Below are positions 52,160-60,390 of a stretch of DNA of 64,000 nucleotides, in pieces. The translations under genes and the position numbers were made by a program. How positions within the stretch are numbered: the first letter of the stretch is position 1; each line of letters starts with the position of its first letter. The notes under the pieces are model-generated. The model worked only from the letters and a program-made list of their open reading frames with translations, was not told where the DNA came from and ran no database searches. Source of the DNA: Bacillota bacterium (GTDB lineage: Bacteria; Bacillota; Clostridia; Acetivibrionales; DTU013); contig JAEWQC010000294.1 of the NCBI GenBank assembly GCA_023399355.1, positions 13,289 through 77,288 of the forward strand. The letters are read 5' to 3'.

Positions 52160-53951
52160 TGATCTTGATTCTTTACATCCTACAACCAGGTATGCAACTG
52201 AAGTTGTACTCGGATTAAGGAACGCCTGTGAACTTGAAATACTTTCGTGTAAAAGGCACTTGAATGATCTTGAGAGACAAGGGACAGATCAATTCCCCTT
52301 TGTCTTTGATGAATCCCGGGCGAACCGGATATTCGAGTGGTTCGAACGGTGCTGCCGTCATGTGAAAGGAGTTTACAGCGGCCAGTTGATAAAACTCCTG
52401 CCCCATCAACACTTTGATCTGGGATGTCTGTTCGGTTGGGTTCATATAAAGTCAGGACGACGCCGGTTCAAGAAATCATATAAACAGGTTGGTAGAGGGA
52501 ATGCAAAATCAGCCGAGATGTCGGGCATTTCGAATTATGGGCTATGTGGGGATTGTTACTATCCATTGGGACATCCTGAGCTGCGGGTTTATGAAAAGAA
52601 TCCCCAGGTTGAGTGTGCTGCAGTTGACAAGGACCAGGCGAAAATAGTGTGGAATGACGCCAAGGAAATGGGGCTGGCCAGCCCGGATATCCGCCGCCGG
52701 CTGGATATAAAAAAGACTTACATAACCCATAAGCAGCGGGGCGGTCACCTGCGGCCGTTGTCCAAAGATACCAGGAACAAGGATGGTCTGTCACCCTGCA
52801 TTGTTGTTATCGATGAATACCATGCACACCCGACATCGGAAATACATGATGTTTGTTATTCGGCTTTCGGGAAGCGGGCACAGAACTTGATGTGCATCAT
52901 TACGACTGCAGGAAAGGATGCTGAAAACAACCCCTGCAAAAAGGAATATGACATCTGCGTGAAGATCCTGAGGGGTGAGATTATTGATGAACATTACTTC
53001 GTTATAATCAGGCAACTGGACAAGGATGACAGTAAGCATGATATGGAAGCACTGAAAAAGGCAAATCCGATGCTTCAGGTGGAAAATGAATATGCACAGT
53101 ATTTATTGGAGCAGATCAGGGATGAGCATGATAAAGCATACGGATCCAACGACCATGCAAAAATCCGGGAATATCTCACCAAGCGTTGCAACCTCTGGCA
53201 GATGGATAGCGAAAAGAAGTTCATGGACGGGTTCATGGACAAATACAAGGCACTGGCAGTTCCCCGGGAAGTATTCCTGGCTCTTGTTAAAGGTCGGGAC
53301 TGTTATGCCGGAGCAGACCTTTCAAAACGGATTGACCTTACCGGTAATGGGTATGTATTCAGGCTGGAAGATGGGCGGTATGCAGTATTGGCACATGGAT
53401 GGCTGCCAAGGGACAGGGCGCAGTGGCATATGGACAACGACCACATGGACTATGAATACCTTGAAAAGGATGGCGGGTGCACAATCCAGGAGGGAGGCGT
53501 AATCGATACCGATGGCATGATCGAGTATTCGGAGGAATTGAAAAGTGTACATGGGTGGAACATCCTTGAGTGGGATCTGGATCCTGCCACAGCCTACCAG
53601 TTTGGAAACGATCTGAAAAAAAACAACTATACGGATGATCAGGTAGTTGATATCCGGCAGGGTCCTCTTACTTTATCGGAGCCTACCAAGTTTTTCAGGG
53701 AACTTGTTATAAAGGGCAAGCTCGTACATGATGGTAATCCGCTTCTGACATGGTGTGTTAGTAATGCTATGGAGGTCGATAAGGGAGGTGGCCTGATTAT
53801 GCTGTCTAAAAAGCACAAGGATGACACACAGCGGATTGACCTGTTGGCAGCCATTATTACTGCAATGCGCAGAGCAATGGTAGTTGAGCAGGACACAGAG
53901 GATGTTTCGGCATATGCAAAGGATGATTTCCTTAAAAAGATATGGAGCTGA
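52140..53951 (+). CDS. Terminase large subunit
   Basis: A 603-residue packaging motor. The ATPase half has KQVGRGNAKSAEMSGI as a Walker-A-like loop and VVIDEYHAHPTSEI as Walker B. The nuclease half carries the acidic residues CYAGADLSKRIDLTG and EWDLDPATAYQF, then D in the third strand near the C-terminus. It cuts and pumps phage DNA into proheads. ATG 52140 follows GGGAG. Confidence 0.93.
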   Translation: MRNYSIDDLDSLHPTTRYATEVVLGLRNACELEILSCKRHLNDLERQGTDQFPFVFDESRANRIFEWFERCCRHVKGVYSGQLIKLLPHQHFDLGCLFGWVHIKSGRRRFKKSYKQVGRGNAKSAEMSGISNYGLCGDCYYPLGHPELRVYEKNPQVECAAVDKDQAKIVWNDAKEMGLASPDIRRRLDIKKTYITHKQRGGHLRPLSKDTRNKDGLSPCIVVIDEYHAHPTSEIHDVCYSAFGKRAQNLMCIITTAGKDAENNPCKKEYDICVKILRGEIIDEHYFVIIRQLDKDDSKHDMEALKKANPMLQVENEYAQYLLEQIRDEHDKAYGSNDHAKIREYLTKRCNLWQMDSEKKFMDGFMDKYKALAVPREVFLALVKGRDCYAGADLSKRIDLTGNGYVFRLEDGRYAVLAHGWLPRDRAQWHMDNDHMDYEYLEKDGGCTIQEGGVIDTDGMIEYSEELKSVHGWNILEWDLDPATAYQFGNDLKKNNYTDDQVVDIRQGPLTLSEPTKFFRELVIKGKLVHDGNPLLTWCVSNAMEVDKGGGLIMLSKKHKDDTQRIDLLAAIITAMRRAMVVEQDTEDVSAYAKDDFLKKIWS

Positions 53952-53955
53952 TGTG

Positions 53956-54132
53956 ATGCAAAGGATACTAAAGGTGTTGAGGAACTATATGGAAGATATT
54001 CTTATCATAAGTGGCCTGTTGCTAATTACTGGGACCACTTTTTTTATTGATATCTTGGCGGGCTTTTATATAGCTGGATTGATTCTATTGGGGCTCGGGA
54101 TATATTTTACCAGGTATCCACCGGGGAGGTGA
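53956..54132 (+). CDS. Small membrane protein between terminase and portal
   Basis: A 58-residue protein with two hydrophobic helices (IISGLLLITGTTFFI and FYIAGLILLGLGIYF). ATG 53956 follows GGAGCTG. Function unknown; small membrane proteins at this position are common in related phages. Confidence 0.65.
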   Translation: MQRILKVLRNYMEDILIISGLLLITGTTFFIDILAGFYIAGLILLGLGIYFTRYPPGR

Positions 54133-54138
54133 TGAACA

Positions 54139-55389
54139 TTGATTTTTAGGAATAGCTTTCGGAACCAGAGCGCCGAGCTCAGTGATGTAAAAACACTGAT
54201 GGAATGGCTGGGGATGGATGCGGGTGCGGTGAATGTAAAAGGGACAAAGGCATTGAAAGAGATTACATTTTATTCTTGTATTAAGTTTCTGTCGGACACT
54301 CTGTCGAAACTGCCGCTAAAAACATACATGGACAGTAACGGTGCTAAACAGCCTGCATCCCATTATATCAACTACTTCCTTTCGGTCAGGCCGAACCCAT
54401 ACATGAGCCCATCCGACTTCTGGAAATGTATTGAGGCGCAGCGCAGTATCAAGGGCAATGCCTTTGTGTGGCTTGATATTGCCGAGAGAGGGCGGAACGC
54501 AGGTAAAATTCAGGGGCTTTATCCGTTAAAAAGCTCGCAGATGAAGATTTATGTTGATGATGCAGGGCTGATCAATAATAAAAACACCGTATGGTATGTC
54601 TATACGGATGATCTGGGTAAGCGTTACAAGATGCAGGCCGATGAGATATTACACTTTAAAGGCCTTACAACAGACGGAATAGCAGGGTTGGATATCACGG
54701 AAATCCTGTCAAGCAGTCTTGAAAATGCTAAATCTGCAGAGCAATACATCAATAATTTCTTTAAAAATGGTATGCAAACCAAGGGAATCGTGCAGTATAC
54801 CGGAACTTTAACGACAGAAGCGAAAAACACTTTTCGTGATAACTTTGAGGAAATGTCCAATGGTCTCAAAAATGCACATAAGATCAGCCTGCTTCCAATC
54901 GGGTACCAGTTCCAGCCAATTAGCATGAATCTAACCGATGCCCAATTCCTCGAGAATACAAAGCTGACTATCCGGCAGATAGCAGCTGCATTCGGGATCA
55001 AGCTGCACCAGATCAACGACCTTGATCGTGCGACTTTCAGCAATATAGAAGAGCAACAGCGTGAGTTTTACGTGGATACGTTACAGGCGATCCTCAAAAT
55101 GTATGAGGATGAAATGCGGTATAAGCTTTTTCTGGATGCTGAAATCAATGCAGGATATTATGTCAGGTTCAATGTCGACAGCATTCTCCGGGGTGATACT
55201 GAGAAACGATACAATGCCTATGCCAAAGCGATTCAGTTCGGTTTCAAGACTCCCAATGAATGTCGGGAGAAGGAGGAGGACCCACCGAAGGAAGGAGGTG
55301 ACCAGCTTTACTTCAACGGAACGATGATTCCTATTACAATGGCTGGCAAGCAATATATGAAGGGAGGAAACAACGGTGAGGGTAATTGA
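54139..55389 (+). CDS. Portal protein, HK97 family
   Basis: A 416-residue portal with the family hallmarks LKEITFYSCIKFLSDTLSKLPLK, RPNPYMSPSDFWK, DEILHFKGLTTDGIAGLDI and FGIKLHQINDLDRATFSNIEEQQREFY. Twelve copies form the DNA channel in the capsid. The start is TTG 54139, well spaced from GGGGAGG. It overlaps the protease gene by 14 bases. Confidence 0.93.
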   Translation: MIFRNSFRNQSAELSDVKTLMEWLGMDAGAVNVKGTKALKEITFYSCIKFLSDTLSKLPLKTYMDSNGAKQPASHYINYFLSVRPNPYMSPSDFWKCIEAQRSIKGNAFVWLDIAERGRNAGKIQGLYPLKSSQMKIYVDDAGLINNKNTVWYVYTDDLGKRYKMQADEILHFKGLTTDGIAGLDITEILSSSLENAKSAEQYINNFFKNGMQTKGIVQYTGTLTTEAKNTFRDNFEEMSNGLKNAHKISLLPIGYQFQPISMNLTDAQFLENTKLTIRQIAAAFGIKLHQINDLDRATFSNIEEQQREFYVDTLQAILKMYEDEMRYKLFLDAEINAGYYVRFNVDSILRGDTEKRYNAYAKAIQFGFKTPNECREKEEDPPKEGGDQLYFNGTMIPITMAGKQYMKGGNNGEGN

Positions 55390-56134
55390 GTTTAACAACA
55401 GAGACAAGAATGGAAGAGAATATGTTTGCGGCCGGTTTGAAATACGGAATCAAACGTTGGAATCCGCTGATCTTTTCATTTATGGGGATATCATGAGTTA
55501 TAAATGGGACGATTCCGACATAGTTCCACAGGATGTAGCCGGTTTTCTAAAGAATCTTGACGGAACAGGCAAGTTGAATATCTACATTAATTCCGGCGGT
55601 GGATCGGTATTTGCAGGATTGGCAATATACAATCAGCTCAAGCGGCATACGGCAGAGAAAACGGTTTATATTGACGGCGTCGCGGCATCAATTGCTTCGG
55701 TGGTTGCCATGGCCGGTGACAGGCTGATTATACCGTCCAATGCTTTTCTTATGATACATAAGCCCTGGAATCTGCAAGTGGGGAATGCCAATGACATGCG
55801 CAAGATGGCGGATGATCTTGACCGGATTGAAGACGGCATCATGAATGTTTACCGTGAAAAACTGGCAGATGGCGTTGATATTGAAGAAATCCGCACTCTT
55901 GTCCAAGCTGAGACCTGGTTGAACGGGAAGGACGCAGCAAGATATTTCAATGTGGAGGTTGGTAAGGGAAACAATGCTGCGGCTTGTGTATCCGGTTTCT
56001 ATGGGAGTTATAGGAATGCGCCGGTATGCTTGATGGATATTTCACCGGATCCGGGAACGGGGCCGGGATCAGAATTAATGACGGAAAATGAAATTGAAAA
56101 GGAAAAATTGTTGTTGGAACTGAGTCTCCTGTGA
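55376..56134 (+). CDS. ClpP-type head maturation protease
   Basis: A 252-residue S14 protease. INSGGGSVFAGLAIYNQL and DGVAASIASVVAMAG hold the catalytic Ser, and AFLMIHKPW the His, with the Asp further on. It cleaves the capsid delta domain during head assembly. The start is GTG 55376 after AGGGAGG. A terminator-like stem covers its stop codon. Confidence 0.92.
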   Translation: MRVIEFNNRDKNGREYVCGRFEIRNQTLESADLFIYGDIMSYKWDDSDIVPQDVAGFLKNLDGTGKLNIYINSGGGSVFAGLAIYNQLKRHTAEKTVYIDGVAASIASVVAMAGDRLIIPSNAFLMIHKPWNLQVGNANDMRKMADDLDRIEDGIMNVYREKLADGVDIEEIRTLVQAETWLNGKDAARYFNVEVGKGNNAAACVSGFYGSYRNAPVCLMDISPDPGTGPGSELMTENEIEKEKLLLELSLL

Positions 56135-56146
56135 GGCTCTTTTTTT
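56122..56146 (+). terminator. Terminator-like stem between protease and capsid genes
   Basis: GAGTCT (56122-56127) pairs with AGGCTC (56134-56139), with one G-U pair and a loop of six, followed by seven T residues. Partial termination or mRNA 3'-end protection may raise or separate capsid expression. Confidence 0.55.
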
Positions 56147-56177
56147 ATTACTAAAAAATGAAAGGGTGGTATTCAAA

Positions 56178-57338
56178 ATGACAAAAAAGGAAAGAGAACT
56201 TCGCGCACAGCTTACGCAGGTTACAAATGAAGCAAGGCAGCTTGCGGAAGAGAACAAGATGCCAGAAGCGAAGGTGAAAGCGGAGGAGGCAAAGGCACTT
56301 AAGGAACAGATTGAGCTGTTGTCGGAGCTGGAGAATTTGGAATCCGGAAGCGGCAGGGAAGTGGGCGGCGAAAATACTGCGAAGGATGAAGCGGAGCAGG
56401 AAAAGGAATATAAAAACGCATTCATGAAAACCTTCAGAAACAAGAAACTGAGTTCCGATGAAAGAAACATCCTTGAGGCTAGGAACGCAATGTCGGAAGG
56501 ATCACCTGCAGATGGAGGCCTGCTTGTACCCCAGGATATCCAGACCAGGATCAACGAAAGGAAAAGAGCCCTTCCGGACCTGACAAACCTGATCTATATT
56601 GAACAGGTAAACACAAATACCGGTACAAGAGTATTCGAAAAGATTGCTACGATGACACCGTTCACCAACCTGACGCCCGAAGTAGTTACCGACATAGCTG
56701 ATATGGGCAATCCTCAGTTTGAATCGGTTTCTTATGCGATCAAGAATTATGCAGGATGGCTGCCAATATCCAACGACCTTTTACAGGATAGTGACCAGGC
56801 TATTATGAACTATCTGTCAAACTGGATTTCAAAGAAATCCGTAGTAACCCGGAACGGACTATTATTGGCATTGCTTGGAGTAATGGGCAAAATTGCACTG
56901 AGCGATTGGAAAACGTTGAAAAAGGTGATAAATGTAACTCTTGACCCGATGCTTGCGGCCGGCGCAGTAATCCTTACAAACCAGGACGGCTTCCAGTTGA
57001 TGGATACATGGGTTGACGGACAGAACAGGCCACTCCTCAAACCTGATATTACCAACCCCAGTGCCTATACCTTCGGCGGAAAACCGATTATTGTTGCGCC
57101 CAACAGTGTATTGGCAACAACCGGCACAACTACAAAGCTGGCACCGACAATCATCGGTACATTGACAGAGCTTGCGGCTATGTTTGAAAGACAGGGCTAT
57201 CAGATTAAGAGCACGGATGTCGGTGGAAGCGCATTCCGTAGAAATAATACGGAACTGAGGGTTATTGAGCGGGAGGATTTCAAGACGATTGATACGGCGG
57301 CTGCGGTATACGGCCAGCTCGATGTTACTTCAATATAG
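56178..57338 (+). CDS. Major capsid protein, HK97 fold
   Basis: A 386-residue protein with an N-terminal helical delta domain (about 1-95, rich in Glu/Lys/Leu), then the HK97-type coat region: SPADGGLLVPQDIQTRI, YAIKNYAGWLPISNDLLQDS and the C-terminal GQLDVTSI. ATG 56178 follows AAAGGGTGG. It is preceded by the maturation protease that should remove the delta domain. Confidence 0.93.
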   Translation: MTKKERELRAQLTQVTNEARQLAEENKMPEAKVKAEEAKALKEQIELLSELENLESGSGREVGGENTAKDEAEQEKEYKNAFMKTFRNKKLSSDERNILEARNAMSEGSPADGGLLVPQDIQTRINERKRALPDLTNLIYIEQVNTNTGTRVFEKIATMTPFTNLTPEVVTDIADMGNPQFESVSYAIKNYAGWLPISNDLLQDSDQAIMNYLSNWISKKSVVTRNGLLLALLGVMGKIALSDWKTLKKVINVTLDPMLAAGAVILTNQDGFQLMDTWVDGQNRPLLKPDITNPSAYTFGGKPIIVAPNSVLATTGTTTKLAPTIIGTLTELAAMFERQGYQIKSTDVGGSAFRRNNTELRVIEREDFKTIDTAAAVYGQLDVTSI

Positions 57339-57398
57339 GGATTACAGGATAAGGGAGAGGGCGGAACAAGCCCTTTCCCTGAATGAAAGGAGACCTGT

Positions 57399-57647
57399 AT
57401 GAAAGTTCGTATTAAAATAGACGGTTTGACCCTGGATGGTAAGGAGTATAAGAAGAACAGCATTGAGGAACTACCCTGGCAATTGGTGGATAACTGGACC
57501 GCAAGAGAATGGGTGGAACCGGCCGGAAAGGATGAAGACCTGCAAAAGGATGGTGATAATAGTGAGGGTAAGGAAGTTAAGCCCTCCGGAAGCGGAGCCG
57601 CTAAGTCTGGCGGAGGCAAAGCAGTATCTCCGGATAAGCGGAAATGA
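57399..57647 (+). CDS. Small capsid-associated hypothetical protein
   Basis: An 82-residue protein with a short folded start (MKVRIKIDGLTLDGKEYKKN) and a Gly/Lys/Ser-rich disordered tail. AAAGGAG precedes ATG 57399. It overlaps the connector gene by about 98 bases in another frame. It lies where head-decoration or head-tail proteins are found. Confidence 0.6.
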   Translation: MKVRIKIDGLTLDGKEYKKNSIEELPWQLVDNWTAREWVEPAGKDEDLQKDGDNSEGKEVKPSGSGAAKSGGGKAVSPDKRK

Positions 57648-58119
57648 TGACGATGCCATGATAACCAGCCTGATAATACAATCAAGAGAATACTGTGAGG
57701 GCTATCAGAACCGCAGGATACCTTTGCAGTTGTTGGAGGCATATATGGACAGATTCCCGGATGGGAGCATCATTATAGATGATTGCAGCCCGGTCCGGTC
57801 TGTTACCTGTATCTCATATACCGATATGAATGGCTCTGAAAGTGTTGTAGACTCTTCTTCATACTCTCTGGACAATGTGTCCTTCATCAATAAAGTTGAC
57901 CTTCTTTATGGCAAGCGCTGGCCATCGACAGTTCTTAAACCCAACAACGGAGTGAAAATATCATTTGCAGCAGGATATGAGGTCATTCCTGAATCGGTCA
58001 AATGGGCTATGATTCTCCATATTAGGCTGTTGTACGATGATTATAAGCCGGATGAGCGCGAACGGCTGGAGCAGGCGCGGGATTCCCTGTTGTCGATGGA
58101 GAGGGTGGTGCCGGTGTGA
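57550..58119 (+). CDS. Head-tail connector protein
   Basis: The folded part, LSLAEAKQYLRISGNDDDAMITSLIIQSREYCEGYQNRRIP, matches the gp6-like phage head-tail connector family. SFAAGYEVIPESVKWAMILHIRLLYDD completes it. About 189 residues if ATG 57550 is used; GTG 57562 is also possible, and neither has an ideal ribosome site. Confidence 0.82.
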   Translation: MVIIVRVRKLSPPEAEPLSLAEAKQYLRISGNDDDAMITSLIIQSREYCEGYQNRRIPLQLLEAYMDRFPDGSIIIDDCSPVRSVTCISYTDMNGSESVVDSSSYSLDNVSFINKVDLLYGKRWPSTVLKPNNGVKISFAAGYEVIPESVKWAMILHIRLLYDDYKPDERERLEQARDSLLSMERVVPV

Positions 58120-58448
58120 AGTCAGAGGAATTGAGACATAAGGTCACTGTCGAGCAGTTATCTAAAGCCAAGGATACCGACGGATCCATACTGGAAAACT
58201 GGGTGCCGTTTGTTACTGTACGTGCGGGAATCATCACAACCGGTGGACATGAGTTTTACGCTGCACAAAAGATTAATGCCGAGACATCGGCAGTCTTTAA
58301 AATCCGTTTTCGGTCTGGCATAAAAACTACAATGCGGATCAGGTATTCTGATGCTGACACAGACCGGATTTTTGAGATTCTACCACCTATAAATAATGTT
58401 GGTGGTCTGAACCGTGAGTTATTGATATCAGCTAAGGAGGTGGTCTGA
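58116..58448 (+). CDS. Phage head closure protein
   Basis: A 110-residue SPP1 gp16-like head closure protein: LRHKVTVEQLSKAKDTDGSILENWVPFVTVRAGI and TMRIRYSDADTDRIFEILPPINNVGGLNRELLI. The start is GTG 58116, overlapping the connector gene by 4 bases, and the stop overlaps the next start. Confidence 0.87.
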   Translation: MKSEELRHKVTVEQLSKAKDTDGSILENWVPFVTVRAGIITTGGHEFYAAQKINAETSAVFKIRFRSGIKTTMRIRYSDADTDRIFEILPPINNVGGLNRELLISAKEVV

Positions 58449-58885
58449 TGGAGATATTTGAAGCCTTTACAGGCTACCTTCTAGGCTCTGTTGCATTAAG
58501 CAATTTAGTCGGAGACAGGATATTTCCGGATTCCCTCCCTGAGCATCATATCGGGTCGGGAATTGTATATCAGGCAATTGGCGGCGGTGTGGAATATACT
58601 TTGCAAAGCCGGGAGAGTTTAAAAACTCCTCAGTACCAGTTCTCATGCTACGGAGCTTCAAATAAAGAGGCCTATGCAGTTTATAAGCAACTGGTTAAAG
58701 CCTTTGATGAAGTACCCACATACTTGGAGGGGTTGAACATTCAATTCATAGAACAGTTATCGGAGCCTGTAAAGGACTATGAGCCTGAAACAAAAAGGCA
58801 CTGTTACAAGGTCGATTTTCAATTTTACTATACTGAACAGGAGATGATTATATGTCTGGAACACTCGGAAATAGAACGACCCTAA
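58448..58885 (+). CDS. DUF3168-like tail completion protein
   Basis: A 145-residue protein resembling DUF3168: VALSNLVGDRIFPDSLPE, IVYQAIGG, and the C-terminal YKVDFQFYY. It caps the tail tube at the head interface. It overlaps the tail tube gene by 34 bases. Confidence 0.78.
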   Translation: MEIFEAFTGYLLGSVALSNLVGDRIFPDSLPEHHIGSGIVYQAIGGGVEYTLQSRESLKTPQYQFSCYGASNKEAYAVYKQLVKAFDEVPTYLEGLNIQFIEQLSEPVKDYEPETKRHCYKVDFQFYYTEQEMIICLEHSEIERP

Positions 58886-59259
58886 AAAAGGGAACCTCTG
58901 CAATAGCGGAATTAACCAAGATATCACCACCGGAAATAACGCAGGAAGCGGTTGATGCTACCACACTTGACAGCGAGGACAACTATGATGAGTTTATCGG
59001 CGGCAGGTTGAACGGTGGCGAAGTGGGTGTCGAAGGAAATTTCAAAAAAGGTGCGACAGTAGGCCAGGAAACCCTTTTGACTGACTTGAATGCCCAGACG
59101 GTAAATGCCTACACTATTACCTTCCCAACCGGGTCTACATGGGAATTCAATGCACTTGTAACAAAGTTCAAAATCGGAGATGTGCAGAAGAATGGCATAA
59201 TCCCGTTTTCTGCGACATTGAAGGTTAGCGGGAAGCCTGACTTCACATCAGGGACATAA
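58852..59259 (+). CDS. Major tail tube protein
   Basis: A 135-residue beta-rich protein: PPEITQEAVDATTLDSEDNYDEFIGG, EVGVEGNF, YTITFPTGSTWEFNALVTKFK and IPFSATLKVSGKPDF. This pattern is standard for the tube proteins of long-tailed phages. ATG 58852 lies inside the previous gene's end. Confidence 0.88.
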   Translation: MSGTLGNRTTLKKGTSAIAELTKISPPEITQEAVDATTLDSEDNYDEFIGGRLNGGEVGVEGNFKKGATVGQETLLTDLNAQTVNAYTITFPTGSTWEFNALVTKFKIGDVQKNGIIPFSATLKVSGKPDFTSGT

Positions 59260-59279
59260 GGGAAATAAGGAGGATATAG

Positions 59280-59666
59280 ATGAGCGTACCATTCGAAACC
59301 ATTAAACTTGACAGGGAAAGAAAGATTCGATTCCCGATGAGTGTACAGATCCAGATCGAGGCAATATCGGGAAAGAGGATCCATGACGTTATCTCGGAAG
59401 CAGACCTGGATTTGAACATGAAGATGCTTTTACTAGGCCTGAAAACGGAAGACAAGGATCTCACCGCTGAAAAACTTATGGCAATTGTCGAAGAATACAC
59501 TGACAGCACACAACAGATTGCAGATACCGTGGCCAGTGCGCTTGTGAAAGCGATTGCCGGCCCGAAAGCAGAACAGGCATTGAAAGACCTTGCAGAAGCT
59601 TTGGAACCGGAGGATGTGGAAGAAAAAAACTTGATGGGGCCGGAAGCTACTGGGATCAACTCCTGA
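59280..59666 (+). CDS. Tail assembly chaperone, short form (G-like)
   Basis: A 128-residue protein (VPFETIKLDRERKIRFPMSVQIQIEAISGKRI) directly after the tail tube gene, ATG 59280 behind GGAGGA. It contains the slippery site A-AAA-AAC at 59624-59630 in the correct phase, where a share of ribosomes shifts -1 to make the longer form. The short form coats the tape measure during tail assembly. Confidence 0.85.
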   Translation: MSVPFETIKLDRERKIRFPMSVQIQIEAISGKRIHDVISEADLDLNMKMLLLGLKTEDKDLTAEKLMAIVEEYTDSTQQIADTVASALVKAIAGPKAEQALKDLAEALEPEDVEEKNLMGPEATGINS

Positions 59667-59956
59667 AACTTGCCACCGGCCCTCTTGAGTTAATGCCTTC
59701 GGACTTCTGGGAACTGACGCAGGCGGAATTTTTTGAAATGCTGGACGGCTATAAATGGCGTAGGACGCAGCAGATTAACGACAACATATCAAACGCCTGG
59801 ATGGCTGCCCGGTTTATCTGGGACAGCAACCTGCAGCCGCTAAAAGACTATATGGTCGACAATGAACAGCAAGTGCAGAGGCCTGAAGATATGGAGGCAA
59901 TTGTACGGGTACTAAACGCCGCATATGGCGGAACTGTGAAGAGGCGGGGTGAATAG
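59280..59956 (+). CDS. Tail assembly chaperone, frameshifted long form (GT-like)
   Basis: A -1 shift at A-AAA-AAC (59624-59630) joins the first 117 codons to the -1 frame, which runs LDGAGSYWDQLLKLATGPLELMPSDFWELTQAEFF to the stop at 59956, about 225 residues in all. Six bases after the slippery site GGGCCGG (59637-59643) can pair with CCGGCCC (59676-59682), a likely stimulatory stem. The downstream frame has no ribosome site of its own before 59693, so fusion is the best explanation. This mirrors lambda G/GT. Confidence 0.85.
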
Positions 59957-59975
59957 CCCCGCTTTGGAGGTTTTT

Positions 59976-60386
59976 ATGAGCGAAACAGTGAAGATCGAAG
60001 GTATGGACGAGCTGGTATCAAAGCTTGAACAAATGGGAATGGAAGGCGACAGGGCAGTCGATACGGCACTGGCAGAAGGTGCAATAATAAGCCGGAAGGC
60101 CATGCGGAAAAAAGTATATGCAGTATTGAAAAAACGCACCGGGAATCTCGGTGAGAATATAAATATCGGCGATATCCGGGATGGGAAAAAAGGCAAATCA
60201 ATCGTTGTCGGTGTAGGCAAGGGCGATATATCGGTTGCCTATTATGGAAAGTTCTCCGAGTACGGGACTTCGAAAGAGCCTGCCAAACCTTGGCAGCGCC
60301 CTGCATTTGAAGAAAGCAGGGATGAGGTCGCCAATAAAATGATGGAAGTGTTCGGGGATGCGGTGGAAAAATACTTCAAGGGGTGA
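59976..60386 (+). CDS. HK97 gp10-like tail/head-joining protein
   Basis: A 136-residue protein: VKIEGMDELVSKLEQMG, ISRKAMRKKVYAVLKKRTGNLGENI, YYGKFSEYGTSKEPAKPWQRPAFEESRDEV. This is the HK97-gp10-like family. It usually lies before the tail tube gene; here it lies after the chaperone, an unusual order. ATG 59976 follows TGGAGG. Confidence 0.85.
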   Translation: MSETVKIEGMDELVSKLEQMGMEGDRAVDTALAEGAIISRKAMRKKVYAVLKKRTGNLGENINIGDIRDGKKGKSIVVGVGKGDISVAYYGKFSEYGTSKEPAKPWQRPAFEESRDEVANKMMEVFGDAVEKYFKG

Positions 60387-60390
60387 GGGT

